NCBI RefSeq assembly: GCF_000421525.1
Contig: NZ_ATXE01000002.1
Span: forward strand, 1 to 64,000
Direction: 5' to 3'
Length of the DNA: 64,000 nucleotides
DNA from: Aestuariimicrobium kwangyangense DSM 21549
GTDB taxonomy: Bacteria; Actinomycetota; Actinomycetes; Propionibacteriales; Propionibacteriaceae
The notes under the pieces were generated by a model that was not told where the DNA came from, searched no databases, and saw only the letters and a program-made list of their open reading frames with translations. A program made the position numbers and the translations under genes. This document shows, piece after piece, positions 1 to 10,512 of the stretch (its first letter is position 1; each line of letters opens with the position of its first letter).

Positions 1-2008
<2,008 letters not shown>

Positions 2009-2044
2009 TCATTCATCTACAAAGATGCTACGCGTCCACTGTGT

Positions 2045-2069
2045 GGTTCCCGGGATACGGTCGGGAACC
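2045..2069 (+). other. Stem-loop in the 23S-5S spacer
   Basis: GGTTCCCG (2045-2052) pairs perfectly with CGGGAACC (2062-2069) around a 9-nt loop. It lies in the spacer of about 100 nt between the 23S and 5S genes. Spacer stems of this kind are commonly RNase processing signals for the rRNA precursor; that role is inferred here. Confidence 0.4.
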
Positions 2070-2111
2070 AGGCTTGATAATTGAATGCTTGGTCCGACAC
2101 ATCTCCATAGT

Positions 2112-2230
2112 GTTTCGGTGGCCATGGCGAAAGGGAAACACCCGGTTCCATTCCGAACCCGGAAGTTAAGCCTTTCAGCGCCGATGGTACTGCAGGGGGG
2201 ACCCTGTGGGAGAGTAGGACGCCGCCGGAC
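2112..2230 (+). rRNA. rrf: 5S ribosomal RNA
   Basis: A 119-nt segment begins GTTTCGGTGGCC and ends GGACGCCGCCGGAC, whose ends pair as the terminal helix. It contains the conserved CCGAACCCGGAAGTTAAG segment near 2152 and the usual GATGGTACTGCAGGG stretch. It follows the 23S gene by about 100 nt, as in standard 16S-23S-5S operons. Ends are good to within one or two bases. Confidence 0.97.
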
Positions 2231-2234
2231 TTAC

Positions 2235-2268
2235 AACACCCCCTTGATCTTCGGATCAAGGGGGTGTT
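2235..2268 (+). terminator. Intrinsic terminator of the rRNA operon
   Basis: A perfect 15-bp stem (2235-2249 with 2254-2268) is closed by a TTCG tetraloop and begins 4 nt after the 5S gene. The 3' arm ends in GTGTTT, so there is only a short T tract, as is common in high-GC actinobacteria. Position and stability make it the clear end of the rRNA transcript. Confidence 0.9.
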
Positions 2269-2374
2269 TCCATTTGTGCCGAAAGTGGCCTCCACGGTGC
2301 CCTGTCGGTGAAGTGCTGGCGCTCGCCGGCCGCAGCGGGACCGATCGGGTCTCCCGCGCGCCGTGCCGATACGG

Positions 2375-2391
2375 CGAGCCCCCTGGGCTCG
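2375..2391. promoter_or_regulatory. Short inverted repeat upstream of the TPR gene
   Basis: CGAGCCC and GGGCTCG form a perfect 7-bp inverted repeat around CCT, about 50 nt before the TPR protein start. The 170-nt stretch 2269-2440 otherwise holds no recognisable gene. It must contain that gene's promoter, but no clear -35/-10 pair was found. Confidence 0.3.
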
Positions 2392-2440
2392 TCGGGACGT
2401 TCTTTGCCCGGGATCGGGCCACTGAGAGAAGATGGTGTTC

Positions 2441-4747
2441 ATGAATGCATGGCAGGCGGATCAGCCGCGTGAGGGTCGTCGTCCGTTCGGGGGTGGCCAG
2501 AGTGGCCGTTCCTCCGGCGGACGAGGCGGGGATGGCAGGGGCGACAGCCCGCGAGGCCCTGGCTCGGGTGGTTCGGGGAGGGGTTCGAGCGGCGGTTACA
2601 GCCGAGGGGGCACATCGCGTCCAAGTGGTGGCTCCTCCGGTGAGCGGCGTTCGTACCGCAGCAATGACCGTGATGACCGTGGCCCTCAGTCGGGTGAGCG
2701 TCGTCCCTACCGCGATGAGCGTGGTTCCCAGTCGGGCGAGCGCCGTCCCTACCGCAGCAATGACCGCGACGACCGTGGCGGGCAGTCGGGCGAGCGTCGT
2801 CCCTACCGCAGTGATGACCGTGGCCCGCAGTCGGGCGAGCGTCGCCCCTACCGCAGCGATGACCGTGGCCCGCAGTCGGGCGAGCGTCGCCCCTACCGCA
2901 GCGATGACCGTGGCCCGCAGTCGGGCGAGCGTCGCCCCTACCGCAGCGATGACCGTGGCCCGCAGTCGGGCGAGCGTCGCCCCTACCGCAGCGATGACCG
3001 TGGCCCGCAGTCGGGTGACCGTCGCCCGTACCGGAGCAATGACCGTGACGACCGAGGCGGCCGCCCGCAGTCGGGTGACCGTCGCCCGTACCGCAGTGAT
3101 GACCGTGGCCCCCAGTCCGGTGAGCGCCGTCCCTACCGCAGCAATGGCCGCGACGACCGTGGCCCGCAGTCGGGCGAGCGTCGCCCGTACCGCAGTGATG
3201 ACCGTGGCCCCCAGTCCGGGGAGCGCCGTCCCTACCGCACCAACGACCGCGACGACCGTGCCGGCCGCCCCCAGTCGGGTGAGCGGCGTCCCTACCGCAG
3301 TGATGACCGTGGCCCGCAGTCGGGTGAGCGTCGCCCGTACCGCAGTGATGACCGTGACGACCGTGGCGGCCGTCCGCAGTCGGGTGACCGTCGCCCGTAC
3401 CGCAGCAACGACCGTGACGACCGTGCCGGCCGTCCGCAGTCGGATGAGCGGCGTCCCTACCGCAGCAATGACCGCGACGACCGTGGCCCGCAGTCGGGTG
3501 ACCGTCGTCCCTACCGCAGCAACGACCGCGGGGACAGGGGTGCCGGACGGCCGAGTTTCAGCAGTGCTCGAGGCGACTTCAACCCCAACCAACGCCGGGG
3601 CCGCCGCGAGGACGAGCTCACGCGTGAGGAGGTTCGTGAGCAGGAGCGGGCGATCCGGCCGGGCCTTGAGCGCAAGGAGAACGAACCTCCACTCCCGGAG
3701 CACTTCGACGCCAAGCTGCTGCCGCGACAGGTTCGTGCCGAACTGCGCGGCCTTCCGCACGACCTCGCGAACATCGTGGGGGCACATCTGCAGGCTGCTG
3801 GTGAGCTGATCGACACCGATCCCCAGTTGGCGCTGGCCCATGCACATGCCGCTCGACGGCGAGCCGCTCGCCTGCCGATCGTGCGTGAGGCGACTGCTGA
3901 GGCGGCCTACGCTGCCGGTGACTGGTCGACGGCGTTGACCGAGTATCGCGCCCTGCACCGTATGACCGGCTCGGATGAGTACCTGCCGGTCCTGGCCGAC
4001 TGCGAACGAGCCCTGGGACGGCCCCGCGAGGCACTGACCTTGGCCCGCAAGGCGGCCACCGCCGGACTGGATGCCGACAGTTGGCTCGAGATGGTGATGG
4101 TCGAGGCGGGGGCGCGCGACGACCTCGGTCAACGCGCCGAGGGAATCAGGGTGCTCCGGCAGGCCATCGCCACGCGCCGGGGTGCACGCCTCAGCCAGGC
4201 GCGACTCCGGTTCGCGCTGGCCGAGTTGCTGATCAAGGAAGGCGACAACGACCAGGCCATCGACCTGTTCGGCCAGGTCGAGAAACTGGATCCTGCCAAC
4301 GAGCTTGATGCCGGCGATCGGTTGCTTGCCCTCGGCGCCACCAGTGCCCACCTCGCCGACGGTATCGACGTGATTGCGTTCGACGACAGCGAGGACGACG
4401 TCCAGGACGACGAGTCGCGGAGCCATGAGTCCGGGGATGACGAGGACGACGACTCCGAGGACGACGACTCCGAGGACGACGACACCGAGGACGACGATAC
4501 GGAGCAGGAGGACTCGGAGGACGACGACTTCGAGGACAACTCCGAGGAGGATGAGTCGGACGATGCTCACTCCGACGAGGACGAGTCGCACGATGGCGAC
4601 GACCTCGACGGCGACTCCGAGACCAGTCAGTCGGACGAGGACGTGACAGACCGGCAGTCGGCCGACGACACCGACCGGGGTTCGGCCGACGGCGACTCCG
4701 AGGATGACGCGGATCAGGACGATCAGAAGGCGGACGAGTCACAGTGA
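2441..4747 (+). CDS. TPR protein with Arg/Tyr-rich tandem repeats and an acidic tail
   Basis: This is a modular protein of about 768 residues. A Gly/Ser/Arg-rich head is followed by about 300 residues of tandem repeats (consensus SGERRPYRSDDRGPQ). A short basic linker and a helical region of about 200 residues with TPR-like helix pairs follow (LAHAHAARRRAARLP, YLPVLADCERALGRPREAL). The last 120 residues are almost all Asp, Glu and Ser. Its place before the HAD phosphatase and tlyA equals that of the TPR gene Rv1691 in M. tuberculosis. ATG 2441 is preferred because AGAGAAG sits 9 nt upstream; ATG 2432 and GTG 2435 are in frame but too close to it. Its stop overlaps the next start (GTGA). Function is unknown. 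The TPR part suggests protein binding, and the Arg/Tyr repeats suggest RNA binding or condensate formation, which is inference. Confidence 0.88.
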   Translation: MNAWQADQPREGRRPFGGGQSGRSSGGRGGDGRGDSPRGPGSGGSGRGSSGGYSRGGTSRPSGGSSGERRSYRSNDRDDRGPQSGERRPYRDERGSQSGERRPYRSNDRDDRGGQSGERRPYRSDDRGPQSGERRPYRSDDRGPQSGERRPYRSDDRGPQSGERRPYRSDDRGPQSGERRPYRSDDRGPQSGDRRPYRSNDRDDRGGRPQSGDRRPYRSDDRGPQSGERRPYRSNGRDDRGPQSGERRPYRSDDRGPQSGERRPYRTNDRDDRAGRPQSGERRPYRSDDRGPQSGERRPYRSDDRDDRGGRPQSGDRRPYRSNDRDDRAGRPQSDERRPYRSNDRDDRGPQSGDRRPYRSNDRGDRGAGRPSFSSARGDFNPNQRRGRREDELTREEVREQERAIRPGLERKENEPPLPEHFDAKLLPRQVRAELRGLPHDLANIVGAHLQAAGELIDTDPQLALAHAHAARRRAARLPIVREATAEAAYAAGDWSTALTEYRALHRMTGSDEYLPVLADCERALGRPREALTLARKAATAGLDADSWLEMVMVEAGARDDLGQRAEGIRVLRQAIATRRGARLSQARLRFALAELLIKEGDNDQAIDLFGQVEKLDPANELDAGDRLLALGATSAHLADGIDVIAFDDSEDDVQDDESRSHESGDDEDDDSEDDDSEDDDTEDDDTEQEDSEDDDFEDNSEEDESDDAHSDEDESHDGDDLDGDSETSQSDEDVTDRQSADDTDRGSADGDSEDDADQDDQKADESQ
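2636..3541 (+). repeat. 18-unit coding tandem repeat (45-60 bp units)
   Basis: Eighteen consecutive units encode S-G-[ED]-R-R-P-Y-R-S-[DN]-D-R-G-P-Q, with longer variants carrying an extra DDRGGR. Units 4-8 (2783-3007) are five 45-bp copies almost identical at the DNA level, which suggests recent expansion. Lengths of 42, 45, 54 and 60 bp all keep the reading frame, so selection has acted on the protein. There are no unrelated spacers, so this is not a CRISPR array. Confidence 0.95.
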
Positions 4748-5733
4748 CGTCCCCCTTGATCGACGACTACGACGCTGCGCTGTTCGACCTCGACGGGGTG
4801 GTCTACCTCGGACCACAGCCCGTCGAGGGCGCCTCCGAGGGGATCGCTGCCCTCCGTGAACGTGGGGTTCACGTCGGATTCGTGACCAACAACGCCGCTC
4901 GGACGCCACAGCACGTGGTCGATCATCTGGTCCAACTCGGGATTCCAGCTGACGTGGCTGACGTCGTCACCAGCGCGCAGGCGGTGGCGCGGCTGATGGC
5001 CGACGAATTGCCCGAGGGGTCGCTGGTGCTGGTCACCGGCACGGCAGCCCTGGCGGCCGAGCTCACTGCAGTCGGACTGACCACGACCCAGAACTGGCGG
5101 GACGAACCGGTCGCCGTCGTGCAGGGCTACGACCCGGACATGACCCAGGCCCGCCTCGACGGAGCGTGTTTCGCGATTCAGCGCGGCGCACGATGGTACG
5201 CGAGCAACACCGACGCCACCCGACCGACCGATCAGGGGTTGGTGCCGGGCGCCGGTTCACAGGTCGCTTCCGTACGGGTGGCCGTCGAGATCGACCCCGT
5301 GGTGGCGGGCAAACCCTGTGCCCCCTTGATGCACGAGACGGTGACCCGACTCGGCGCCGGCCGTCCCATCTTCGTGGGCGACCGCCTCGACACCGACATC
5401 GAGGGCGCCAACGGGGTCGACATGGAGTCCCTTTTCGTCTTCACCGGAGCCCACGGCAAGGCCGACCTCGCCGGAGCGGACGTCCATCACCGGCCCACCC
5501 ACATCGGCCACGACCTGCGCGCCCTCCTTGCCCCGGCCCGAACCTTGACCACGGGATCCGACTCGGCGACCTGCGGGCACATCACCGCGCGGGTGACCAA
5601 CGGTCGCGTCCACCTGGACCAGCCGGGCACCACCCCCGACGAGCAACTGGATGCCCTCTGGGCCGTGCTCGCGCTGGTGTGGGAGGGCGCCGACGGCACC
5701 GAAGCCTTGGCGGCACTGGACCTGATTCCATGA
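4744..5733 (+). CDS. HAD-IIA family sugar/glycerol phosphatase
   Basis: This is a 329-residue haloacid dehalogenase-superfamily hydrolase. The nucleophile motif ALFDLDGVVYLG has Asp15 and Asp17. Motif II is VGFVTNNAA, the Lys is in DPVVAGKPCAPL, and the metal-binding motif is FVGDRLDTDIEGANG. This is the NagD/4-nitrophenylphosphatase-like IIA layout with its C2 cap. The syntenic M. tuberculosis protein Rv1692 is reported to dephosphorylate glycerol 3-phosphate, so that is the best guess for the substrate. It starts with GTG overlapping the upstream stop and ends overlapping the next ATG, so it lies inside an operon. The C-terminal 80 residues are a less conserved extension. Confidence 0.9.
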   Translation: MTSPLIDDYDAALFDLDGVVYLGPQPVEGASEGIAALRERGVHVGFVTNNAARTPQHVVDHLVQLGIPADVADVVTSAQAVARLMADELPEGSLVLVTGTAALAAELTAVGLTTTQNWRDEPVAVVQGYDPDMTQARLDGACFAIQRGARWYASNTDATRPTDQGLVPGAGSQVASVRVAVEIDPVVAGKPCAPLMHETVTRLGAGRPIFVGDRLDTDIEGANGVDMESLFVFTGAHGKADLAGADVHHRPTHIGHDLRALLAPARTLTTGSDSATCGHITARVTNGRVHLDQPGTTPDEQLDALWAVLALVWEGADGTEALAALDLIP

Positions 5734-5981
5734 CCCAGAACCCGCAGTCCGGGAGGCCGCAGTCCGGGAGGCCCCAGAGCGGGAGGCCCCAGAGCGAGAG
5801 GCCCCAGACCGGCAACCGGCTGATCGACGCCGCCCTCGCCGAGTTCGGCAGCCTGGACGACCATCCGCCAGCCGAGCACCACGACCGCTTGGCCAAGGTG
5901 CATGAGGTGCTGGCATCGGTGCTGGAGCAGTCACGTGGGGGAGCGCAGGCACCGATTCCCGGGCTTCGTCCGAACCCGTGA
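5730..5981 (+). CDS. Small protein with QSGRP repeats (Rv1693 position)
   Basis: This 83-residue protein starts at an ATGA overlap and ends at a GTGA overlap with tlyA, so it is a bona fide operon member. Residues 6-28 are a fivefold QSGRP-type repeat. The rest (LIDAALAEFGSLDDHPPAEHHDRLAKVHEVLASVLEQ) looks like two amphipathic helices. A short gene occupies the same slot in mycobacteria (Rv1693). The QSGRP motif also occurs in the repeats of the TPR protein two genes upstream. No function can be assigned. Confidence 0.8.
   Translation: MTQNPQSGRPQSGRPQSGRPQSERPQTGNRLIDAALAEFGSLDDHPPAEHHDRLAKVHEVLASVLEQSRGGAQAPIPGLRPNP
5745..5813 (+). repeat. 15-bp coding repeats (QSGRP)x4-5
   Basis: Four 15-bp units start at 5745, 5760, 5775 and 5790, with a partial fifth at 5805. 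The first two differ at one base, and all stay in frame as Q-S-[GE]-R-P. They form the N-terminal low-complexity segment of the 83-residue protein. Confidence 0.85.
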
Positions 5982-6769
5982 GACTCGACCAGTTGATCAC
6001 CGAGCGGGGACTCGCACGCAGCCGCTCGGCGGCCCAGCAGTTGGTCCGCGCCGGGCGGGTCCGCGTTGCCGGGCAGGTCGTCACCCGCCCGGGGGTCGAG
6101 GTCGCCGCTGACACCAGCCAACTCGAGGTCGAGACAGACCCTTGGGTGAGCCGCGCGGCTCACAAACTGATCGGGGCACTCGACCATTTCGCAATCCTGA
6201 CCGCTGACGGGCCGGGCCCAGGGGTCAGGACGGAACAACACCCCGGGGACCGCGTCGCCCCGGTCGTGCTCGACGCCGGTGCCTCGACCGGGGGCTTCAC
6301 CCAGGTCTGCCTGGCACGAGGTGCGGGGCGGGTGCACGCCGTCGACGTCGGCCACGGCCAACTCTCCCCACTGGTCCGACACGACCCCAGGGTCGTCGTT
6401 CTCGAGGGCTTCAACCTGCGTGACCTGCGCCCCGACACCCTCGGCGAGCCCGTCGACCTGGTGGTCACCGACGTCAGCTTCATCGGTCTGGGCCTGCTGG
6501 TCGAACCACTGCTCAGCGTCGTGGGCGACGGCGGTCAGGCATTGCTCCTGGTGAAGCCCCAGTTCGAGGTGGGACGAGCCGGCCTCGACGCCCGCGGCGT
6601 GGTCAGGGACCCGACCGAGGCCGAACGCGCCGTCGTCCGGGTGGCAGATCGGGTGCACGAGCTCGGCTGGGAGGTGTCGGACCCCTTCCCCAGCCCGATC
6701 ACCGGCGAGACTGGCAACCAGGAGTTCTGGCTAAGGTGTTACCAGCAGACCACCGAGGAGGTCACGTGA
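5978..6769 (+). CDS. tlyA: TlyA family rRNA (cytidine-2'-O)-methyltransferase
   Basis: This 263-residue protein has an N-terminal S4 RNA-binding domain (residues 1-60, RLDQLITERGLARSRSAAQ) followed by an FtsJ-like Rossmann methyltransferase. The SAM-binding motif VVLDAGASTGGFTQVCL is near residue 95. VVTDVSFIGLGLL and LLLVKPQFEVGR supply the later catalytic Asp and Lys. TlyA enzymes 2'-O-methylate 16S C1409 and 23S C1920, which in mycobacteria determines capreomycin susceptibility. The start is GTG 5978 in a GTGA overlap. The downstream nadK start overlaps its stop, so the two are translationally coupled. Confidence 0.95.
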   Translation: MRLDQLITERGLARSRSAAQQLVRAGRVRVAGQVVTRPGVEVAADTSQLEVETDPWVSRAAHKLIGALDHFAILTADGPGPGVRTEQHPGDRVAPVVLDAGASTGGFTQVCLARGAGRVHAVDVGHGQLSPLVRHDPRVVVLEGFNLRDLRPDTLGEPVDLVVTDVSFIGLGLLVEPLLSVVGDGGQALLLVKPQFEVGRAGLDARGVVRDPTEAERAVVRVADRVHELGWEVSDPFPSPITGETGNQEFWLRCYQQTTEEVT

Positions 6770-7713
6770 CGCAGCGGTCGTTGGCGGTGATGGTGCACCC
6801 GACCCATCCCGACGCCCCCGTCATGGCGGCCGCCTTCATCGAGGCAGTCCAGGCCCACGGAATCGTGGTCGGCGTGCCCGCTGACCACTTGCCCACCCTG
6901 TTGTCGCTCGTGCCCGACTCGGCCCGGTCGCGACTGGTGGACCAGTCCCAACTCACCGACGCCGAGGTCGTGGTCGTCTTCGGCGGCGATGGCACCATCC
7001 TCAGAGCGGGCGAGTGGGCCCTTCCCCGACATGTGCCGCTGCTGGGGATCAACCTCGGCCACGTCGGGTTCCTCGCCGAACTCGAACCCTCGGGCGTTCC
7101 GCTGCTGGTGAGGCTGGTGGTGGAGCGCCACTACGAGGTCGAGGAACGGCTGACCCTGCAGGTGACGGTGCACGACGCCGACGACCGGGCGCTGTGGCAG
7201 TCCTTCGCCGTCAACGAGGTCTCCCTCGAGAAGGCCGCCCGCGAGCGGATGGTCGAGGTGCTCGCCACCATCGACGGCCGCCGTTTGTCGCAATGGGGGT
7301 GCGACGGTGTGCTGGTGAGCACCCCCACCGGTTCCACGGCCTATGCCTTCTCGGCGGGGGGTCCTGTGATGTGGCCCGATGTCGAGGCGCTGATCGTGGT
7401 CCCGTTGTCGGCCCATGCGCTGTTCGCGCGCGCCCTGGTGATCAGCCCGCGTGCCCATGTCGACCTGACCGTGATGCCCCAACTCAACTCGTCGGCGGTG
7501 GTGTGGTGTGACGGTCGACGTTCCTTCGACGTCGCCCCGGGGCAGCGGGTGGAGGTGGTCCGCGGTCCCGACGACCTGCTCATCGCCCGGCTCTCGGAAC
7601 AACCCTTCGCTGATCGCCTCGTGCGCAAGTTCGGGCTCCGGGTCGAGGGGTGGCGCAACATGAGGGAGGCCCCCACCGACGCTGTGGGTGAGCTCTCCGC
7701 GGGACACCACTGA
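6766..7713 (+). CDS. nadK: NAD kinase
   Basis: This 315-residue enzyme phosphorylates NAD to NADP. It shows the diagnostic VVVFGGDGTILRAGEWA motif near residue 70, NLGHVGFLAELE near 95 and TPTGSTAYAFSAGGPV near 187. GTG 6766 is chosen because GGAGG lies 4 nt upstream and it forms a GTGA overlap with the tlyA stop; the longer reading from 6736 lacks these. Its stop overlaps the recN ATG (TGATG). The tlyA-nadK-recN order is standard in actinobacteria. Confidence 0.96.
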   Translation: MTQRSLAVMVHPTHPDAPVMAAAFIEAVQAHGIVVGVPADHLPTLLSLVPDSARSRLVDQSQLTDAEVVVVFGGDGTILRAGEWALPRHVPLLGINLGHVGFLAELEPSGVPLLVRLVVERHYEVEERLTLQVTVHDADDRALWQSFAVNEVSLEKAARERMVEVLATIDGRRLSQWGCDGVLVSTPTGSTAYAFSAGGPVMWPDVEALIVVPLSAHALFARALVISPRAHVDLTVMPQLNSSAVVWCDGRRSFDVAPGQRVEVVRGPDDLLIARLSEQPFADRLVRKFGLRVEGWRNMREAPTDAVGELSAGHH

Positions 7714-9398
7714 TGCTGCGGGACCTGCATCTGCACGCCTTGGGGGTGATCGACGACGCCACCCTCGAACTCGCCCCGGGACTGACGGCGCTCACGGGTG
7801 AGACCGGCGCTGGCAAGACGATGGTCACCACCGGACTGGGCCTCCTGCTCGGCGCGAGGGCTGATGCCGGACTGGTGCGGGACGGCCAACGGCGCGCCCT
7901 GGTCGAGGGCCGGTTCACTGCCGAGCCTTCCCTGGCCGCCTCACGTCTCGACGAGGTGGGTGCCGAGCTGGACGGGGACGAGTTGCTCGTCGCCCGCCAC
8001 GTCACCGACCAAGGACGATCGCGGGCCTTCGTCGGGGGAGCCCAGACCACCGTCGCGGCGCTGGCCGAGGTCACCGCCGAGTTGGCAACGATCCACGGCC
8101 AGTCCGAGCAGGCCAGACTGGGCACCAGTGAGCGACAGCGTGACGTGCTCGACCGAGCCTGCGGTCCCGACCATCTGGCGGGGCTCGCCGACTACCAGCG
8201 AGTGTTCGCCGAGCGGCGTCGGCTGCAGGCCGAACTGGACGACCTGACCTCACACGCCCAGCAACGCGCCCGCGAGGCGGACCTGCTGAGATTCGGTCTG
8301 GACGAGATCGAACGGATCGCCCCCCAACCCGGGGAGGACCTGGCCCTGGCCTCGCAGTTCACCCGGCTCCAGGCGGTCGACGATCTCAGGGCCCTGGCAC
8401 ATCGGGTCAGCGTCACCCTCTCGGGCGACGAGTACGCCGACGACACCGCAGACGCCGTCGGCCTGCTGGGGGAGGCACGCAAGGGGCTGGACCACCTGGC
8501 CGACCTCGACCCCTCGGCCCGACCACTGCACGAACGAGCCGTCGAGATCAGCTCGGCGCTCGCCGATCTTGCCGCCGACACCTCTGGTTACCTGGCCGAC
8601 CTCGAGTCCGACCCTGCCGAACTCGAACGGGTGGTCTCCCGTCAGGCTGACCTGGCACGTCTCACCCGCAAGTACGGCACGACAGTCGACGAGGTGATCG
8701 CGTGGTCGTCCGAGCAGGCCACCCGACTGCTCGAGCTCGAGGACTCCGACGGCCGGGTGGGCGAGCTCGCTGCCAGGGTGCAGGTGCTGACCGCCGAACT
8801 CGAGGACAGGGCTGCCGTGCTCGGCCGGGAACGGCGCCGGCTGGCGACCGACCTGGCAGGGCGGGTCCAGGACGAACTCGCAGCTCTGGCGATGCCCCAC
8901 GCCCGACTCGTCTTCGAGGTGAGCACCACCACCGAGCTGACCACACACGGACGAGACCACGTGCAGCTGCTGTTCTCCGCCAACCCCGGGTCGCTCCCTG
9001 CCCCACTGGCGCGGACGGCGTCCGGTGGCGAGCTGTCCAGGGTGCGGTTGGCCCTGGAGGTGGTGCTCGCCGACGAGGACGCCGGGCACACGTTCGTCTT
9101 CGACGAGGTCGATGCCGGCGTCGGCGGGGCCGTCGGTCTGGAGATCGGACGGCGCCTGGCCAGGCTGGCTCGTGGTTCGCAGGTGGTGGTCGTGACCCAC
9201 CTGGCCCAGGTGGCCGCCTTCGCCGACCACCACCTGGTGGTACGCAAGGCCTCGGACGGTCAGGTCACCAGCTCGGACGTGGCACCCGTGGCCGGCGAGG
9301 CCAGACTGCGGGAATTGGCGCGCATGATGGGCGGTCTGGACGAAGCGGACTCGGCTCTCGCGCATGCGCGCGATCTGCTGGCCGAGACCGAACGCTGA
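7713..9398 (+). CDS. recN: DNA repair protein RecN
   Basis: This 561-residue SMC-like ATPase acts in double-strand-break repair. The Walker A motif GETGAGKT is at residues 29-36. A long Leu/Arg/Glu-rich coiled-coil middle follows. The ABC signature ASGGELSRVRLALEVV is near residue 437 and Walker B FVFDEVDAGVGG near 461. The length matches the family. It is the last gene of the run beginning at the TPR gene. The next gene, ligC, converges on it after 52 nt. Confidence 0.95.
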   Translation: MLRDLHLHALGVIDDATLELAPGLTALTGETGAGKTMVTTGLGLLLGARADAGLVRDGQRRALVEGRFTAEPSLAASRLDEVGAELDGDELLVARHVTDQGRSRAFVGGAQTTVAALAEVTAELATIHGQSEQARLGTSERQRDVLDRACGPDHLAGLADYQRVFAERRRLQAELDDLTSHAQQRAREADLLRFGLDEIERIAPQPGEDLALASQFTRLQAVDDLRALAHRVSVTLSGDEYADDTADAVGLLGEARKGLDHLADLDPSARPLHERAVEISSALADLAADTSGYLADLESDPAELERVVSRQADLARLTRKYGTTVDEVIAWSSEQATRLLELEDSDGRVGELAARVQVLTAELEDRAAVLGRERRRLATDLAGRVQDELAALAMPHARLVFEVSTTTELTTHGRDHVQLLFSANPGSLPAPLARTASGGELSRVRLALEVVLADEDAGHTFVFDEVDAGVGGAVGLEIGRRLARLARGSQVVVVTHLAQVAAFADHHLVVRKASDGQVTSSDVAPVAGEARLRELARMMGGLDEADSALAHARDLLAETER

Positions 9399-9450
9399 GG
9401 TCCCGCGCAGCCCTGGGCGGTCGTCCCCGACTCCGGGCCACCGAACGGAA

Positions 9451-10512
9451 TCAGCTGTCGAGCAGGCGCCCCAGGTCATAGGCCGAGGCCACGTCGACCT
9501 GGTCCAGGGTGCACGAGCGCGGCTCCCGATCGGGACGGAAGCGAACCAGCGTCACGGCGTGGCGGAACCGTCGTCCCTCGAGCTGGTCGAACGACACCTC
9601 GACCACCAGTTCGGGTCGAAGTGGGATGTAGGCGCCCTGGTCCCAGGGGCCGAGCCGGTTGCGCGCATTGGTGGGCGGCAGGATCAGCCCTTCGCCCTCC
9701 GGTGCCCGCAGCGGCTCCAGTTCGTCGGCGAGGGCCTCGCGCATCCGATCGCTGAGGGCGCCGATACCGCCCACGTTGACCAGTTCGCCACCCTCGTCGT
9801 ACATGCCCAACAGCAGGGAACCCACGCCGTGGCCGCGGGCGTGCTTGCGATAGCCCACCACCACCGCCTCGGCGGTGCGGGTGTGCTTGACCTTGAGCAT
9901 GCTTCGTCGTCCGGGCTCGTAGCAGCCCCGGCGCTCCTTCACCATCACCCCGTCGAGGCCGGCGCCCTCGAAGGAGTGGAACCACTCCCGGGCCAGTTCG
10001 GCGTCGTGCGTGACGACCGTGAGGTGAACCCCCGACTCGGGGGCGACACCGGCGAACAATCCCTCGAGCAACTCCCGACGGGTGTCGTAGGGCAGGTTGA
10101 GCAGGCTGGAGTCGTCGAGCGCCAGCAGGTCGAAGCAGACCAGTTCGGCAGGAGTCTGCACGCTGAGCCGGTGGATGCGCTTGAGCGCTGGGTGCACCCG
10201 GGCCGACAGCGCATCCCAGTCCAACTTCTGGTTGCCGGGCCGACCCGTGCGAACAATGATCTCGGCGTCGACCACGCATCTGTCGGGCAGGGCCGCCCGC
10301 ACCCGCTCCACGACCTCGGGGAAGTAGCGGGTCAACTGCTTGTTCATGCGGCTGATCAGTTCGACCTGGTCGCCGTCACGCAGGATGATGCAGCGGAACC
10401 CGTCCCACTTGGGCTCGTAGGCGTACCCGCCGGGCACGGCGTCGGCTGCGGGGATGTCATCGATCAGCCGCGCCAGCATCGGCGCGATCGGCAGATCGAT
10501 GGCGAGTCGCAT
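9451..10512 (-). CDS. ligC: ATP-dependent DNA ligase, LigC type
   Basis: This 353-residue ATP-dependent ligase has the adenylation motif I EPKWDGFR with nucleophile Lys35. FEGAGLDGVMVKER and KVKHTRTAEAVVVGYR are the later nucleotidyltransferase motifs, and a C-terminal OB-fold domain ends with FRPDREPRSC. It resembles M. tuberculosis LigC (Rv3731), which has no polymerase or nuclease domain and serves backup or base-excision-type repair. ATG 10512 is preferred to GTG 10536. It lies alone on the minus strand between recN and pyrG, where mycobacteria carry Rv1697/Rv1698 (SteA/SteB), so the local order has been remodelled. Confidence 0.92.
   Translation of the reverse strand: MRLAIDLPIAPMLARLIDDIPAADAVPGGYAYEPKWDGFRCIILRDGDQVELISRMNKQLTRYFPEVVERVRAALPDRCVVDAEIIVRTGRPGNQKLDWDALSARVHPALKRIHRLSVQTPAELVCFDLLALDDSSLLNLPYDTRRELLEGLFAGVAPESGVHLTVVTHDAELAREWFHSFEGAGLDGVMVKERRGCYEPGRRSMLKVKHTRTAEAVVVGYRKHARGHGVGSLLLGMYDEGGELVNVGGIGALSDRMREALADELEPLRAPEGEGLILPPTNARNRLGPWDQGAYIPLRPELVVEVSFDQLEGRRFRHAVTLVRFRPDREPRSCTLDQVDVASAYDLGRLLDS

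Noticed and set aside
2636-3541. CRISPR-like array
   Set aside because: Units abut without unique spacers, all keep one reading frame, and no cas genes are present.
2231-4591. 786-residue open frame on the minus strand
   Set aside because: It is antisense to the repeat-rich TPR gene. Its long Val/Thr/Arg repeats are simply the complement of the coding repeats, and it runs through the rRNA terminator.
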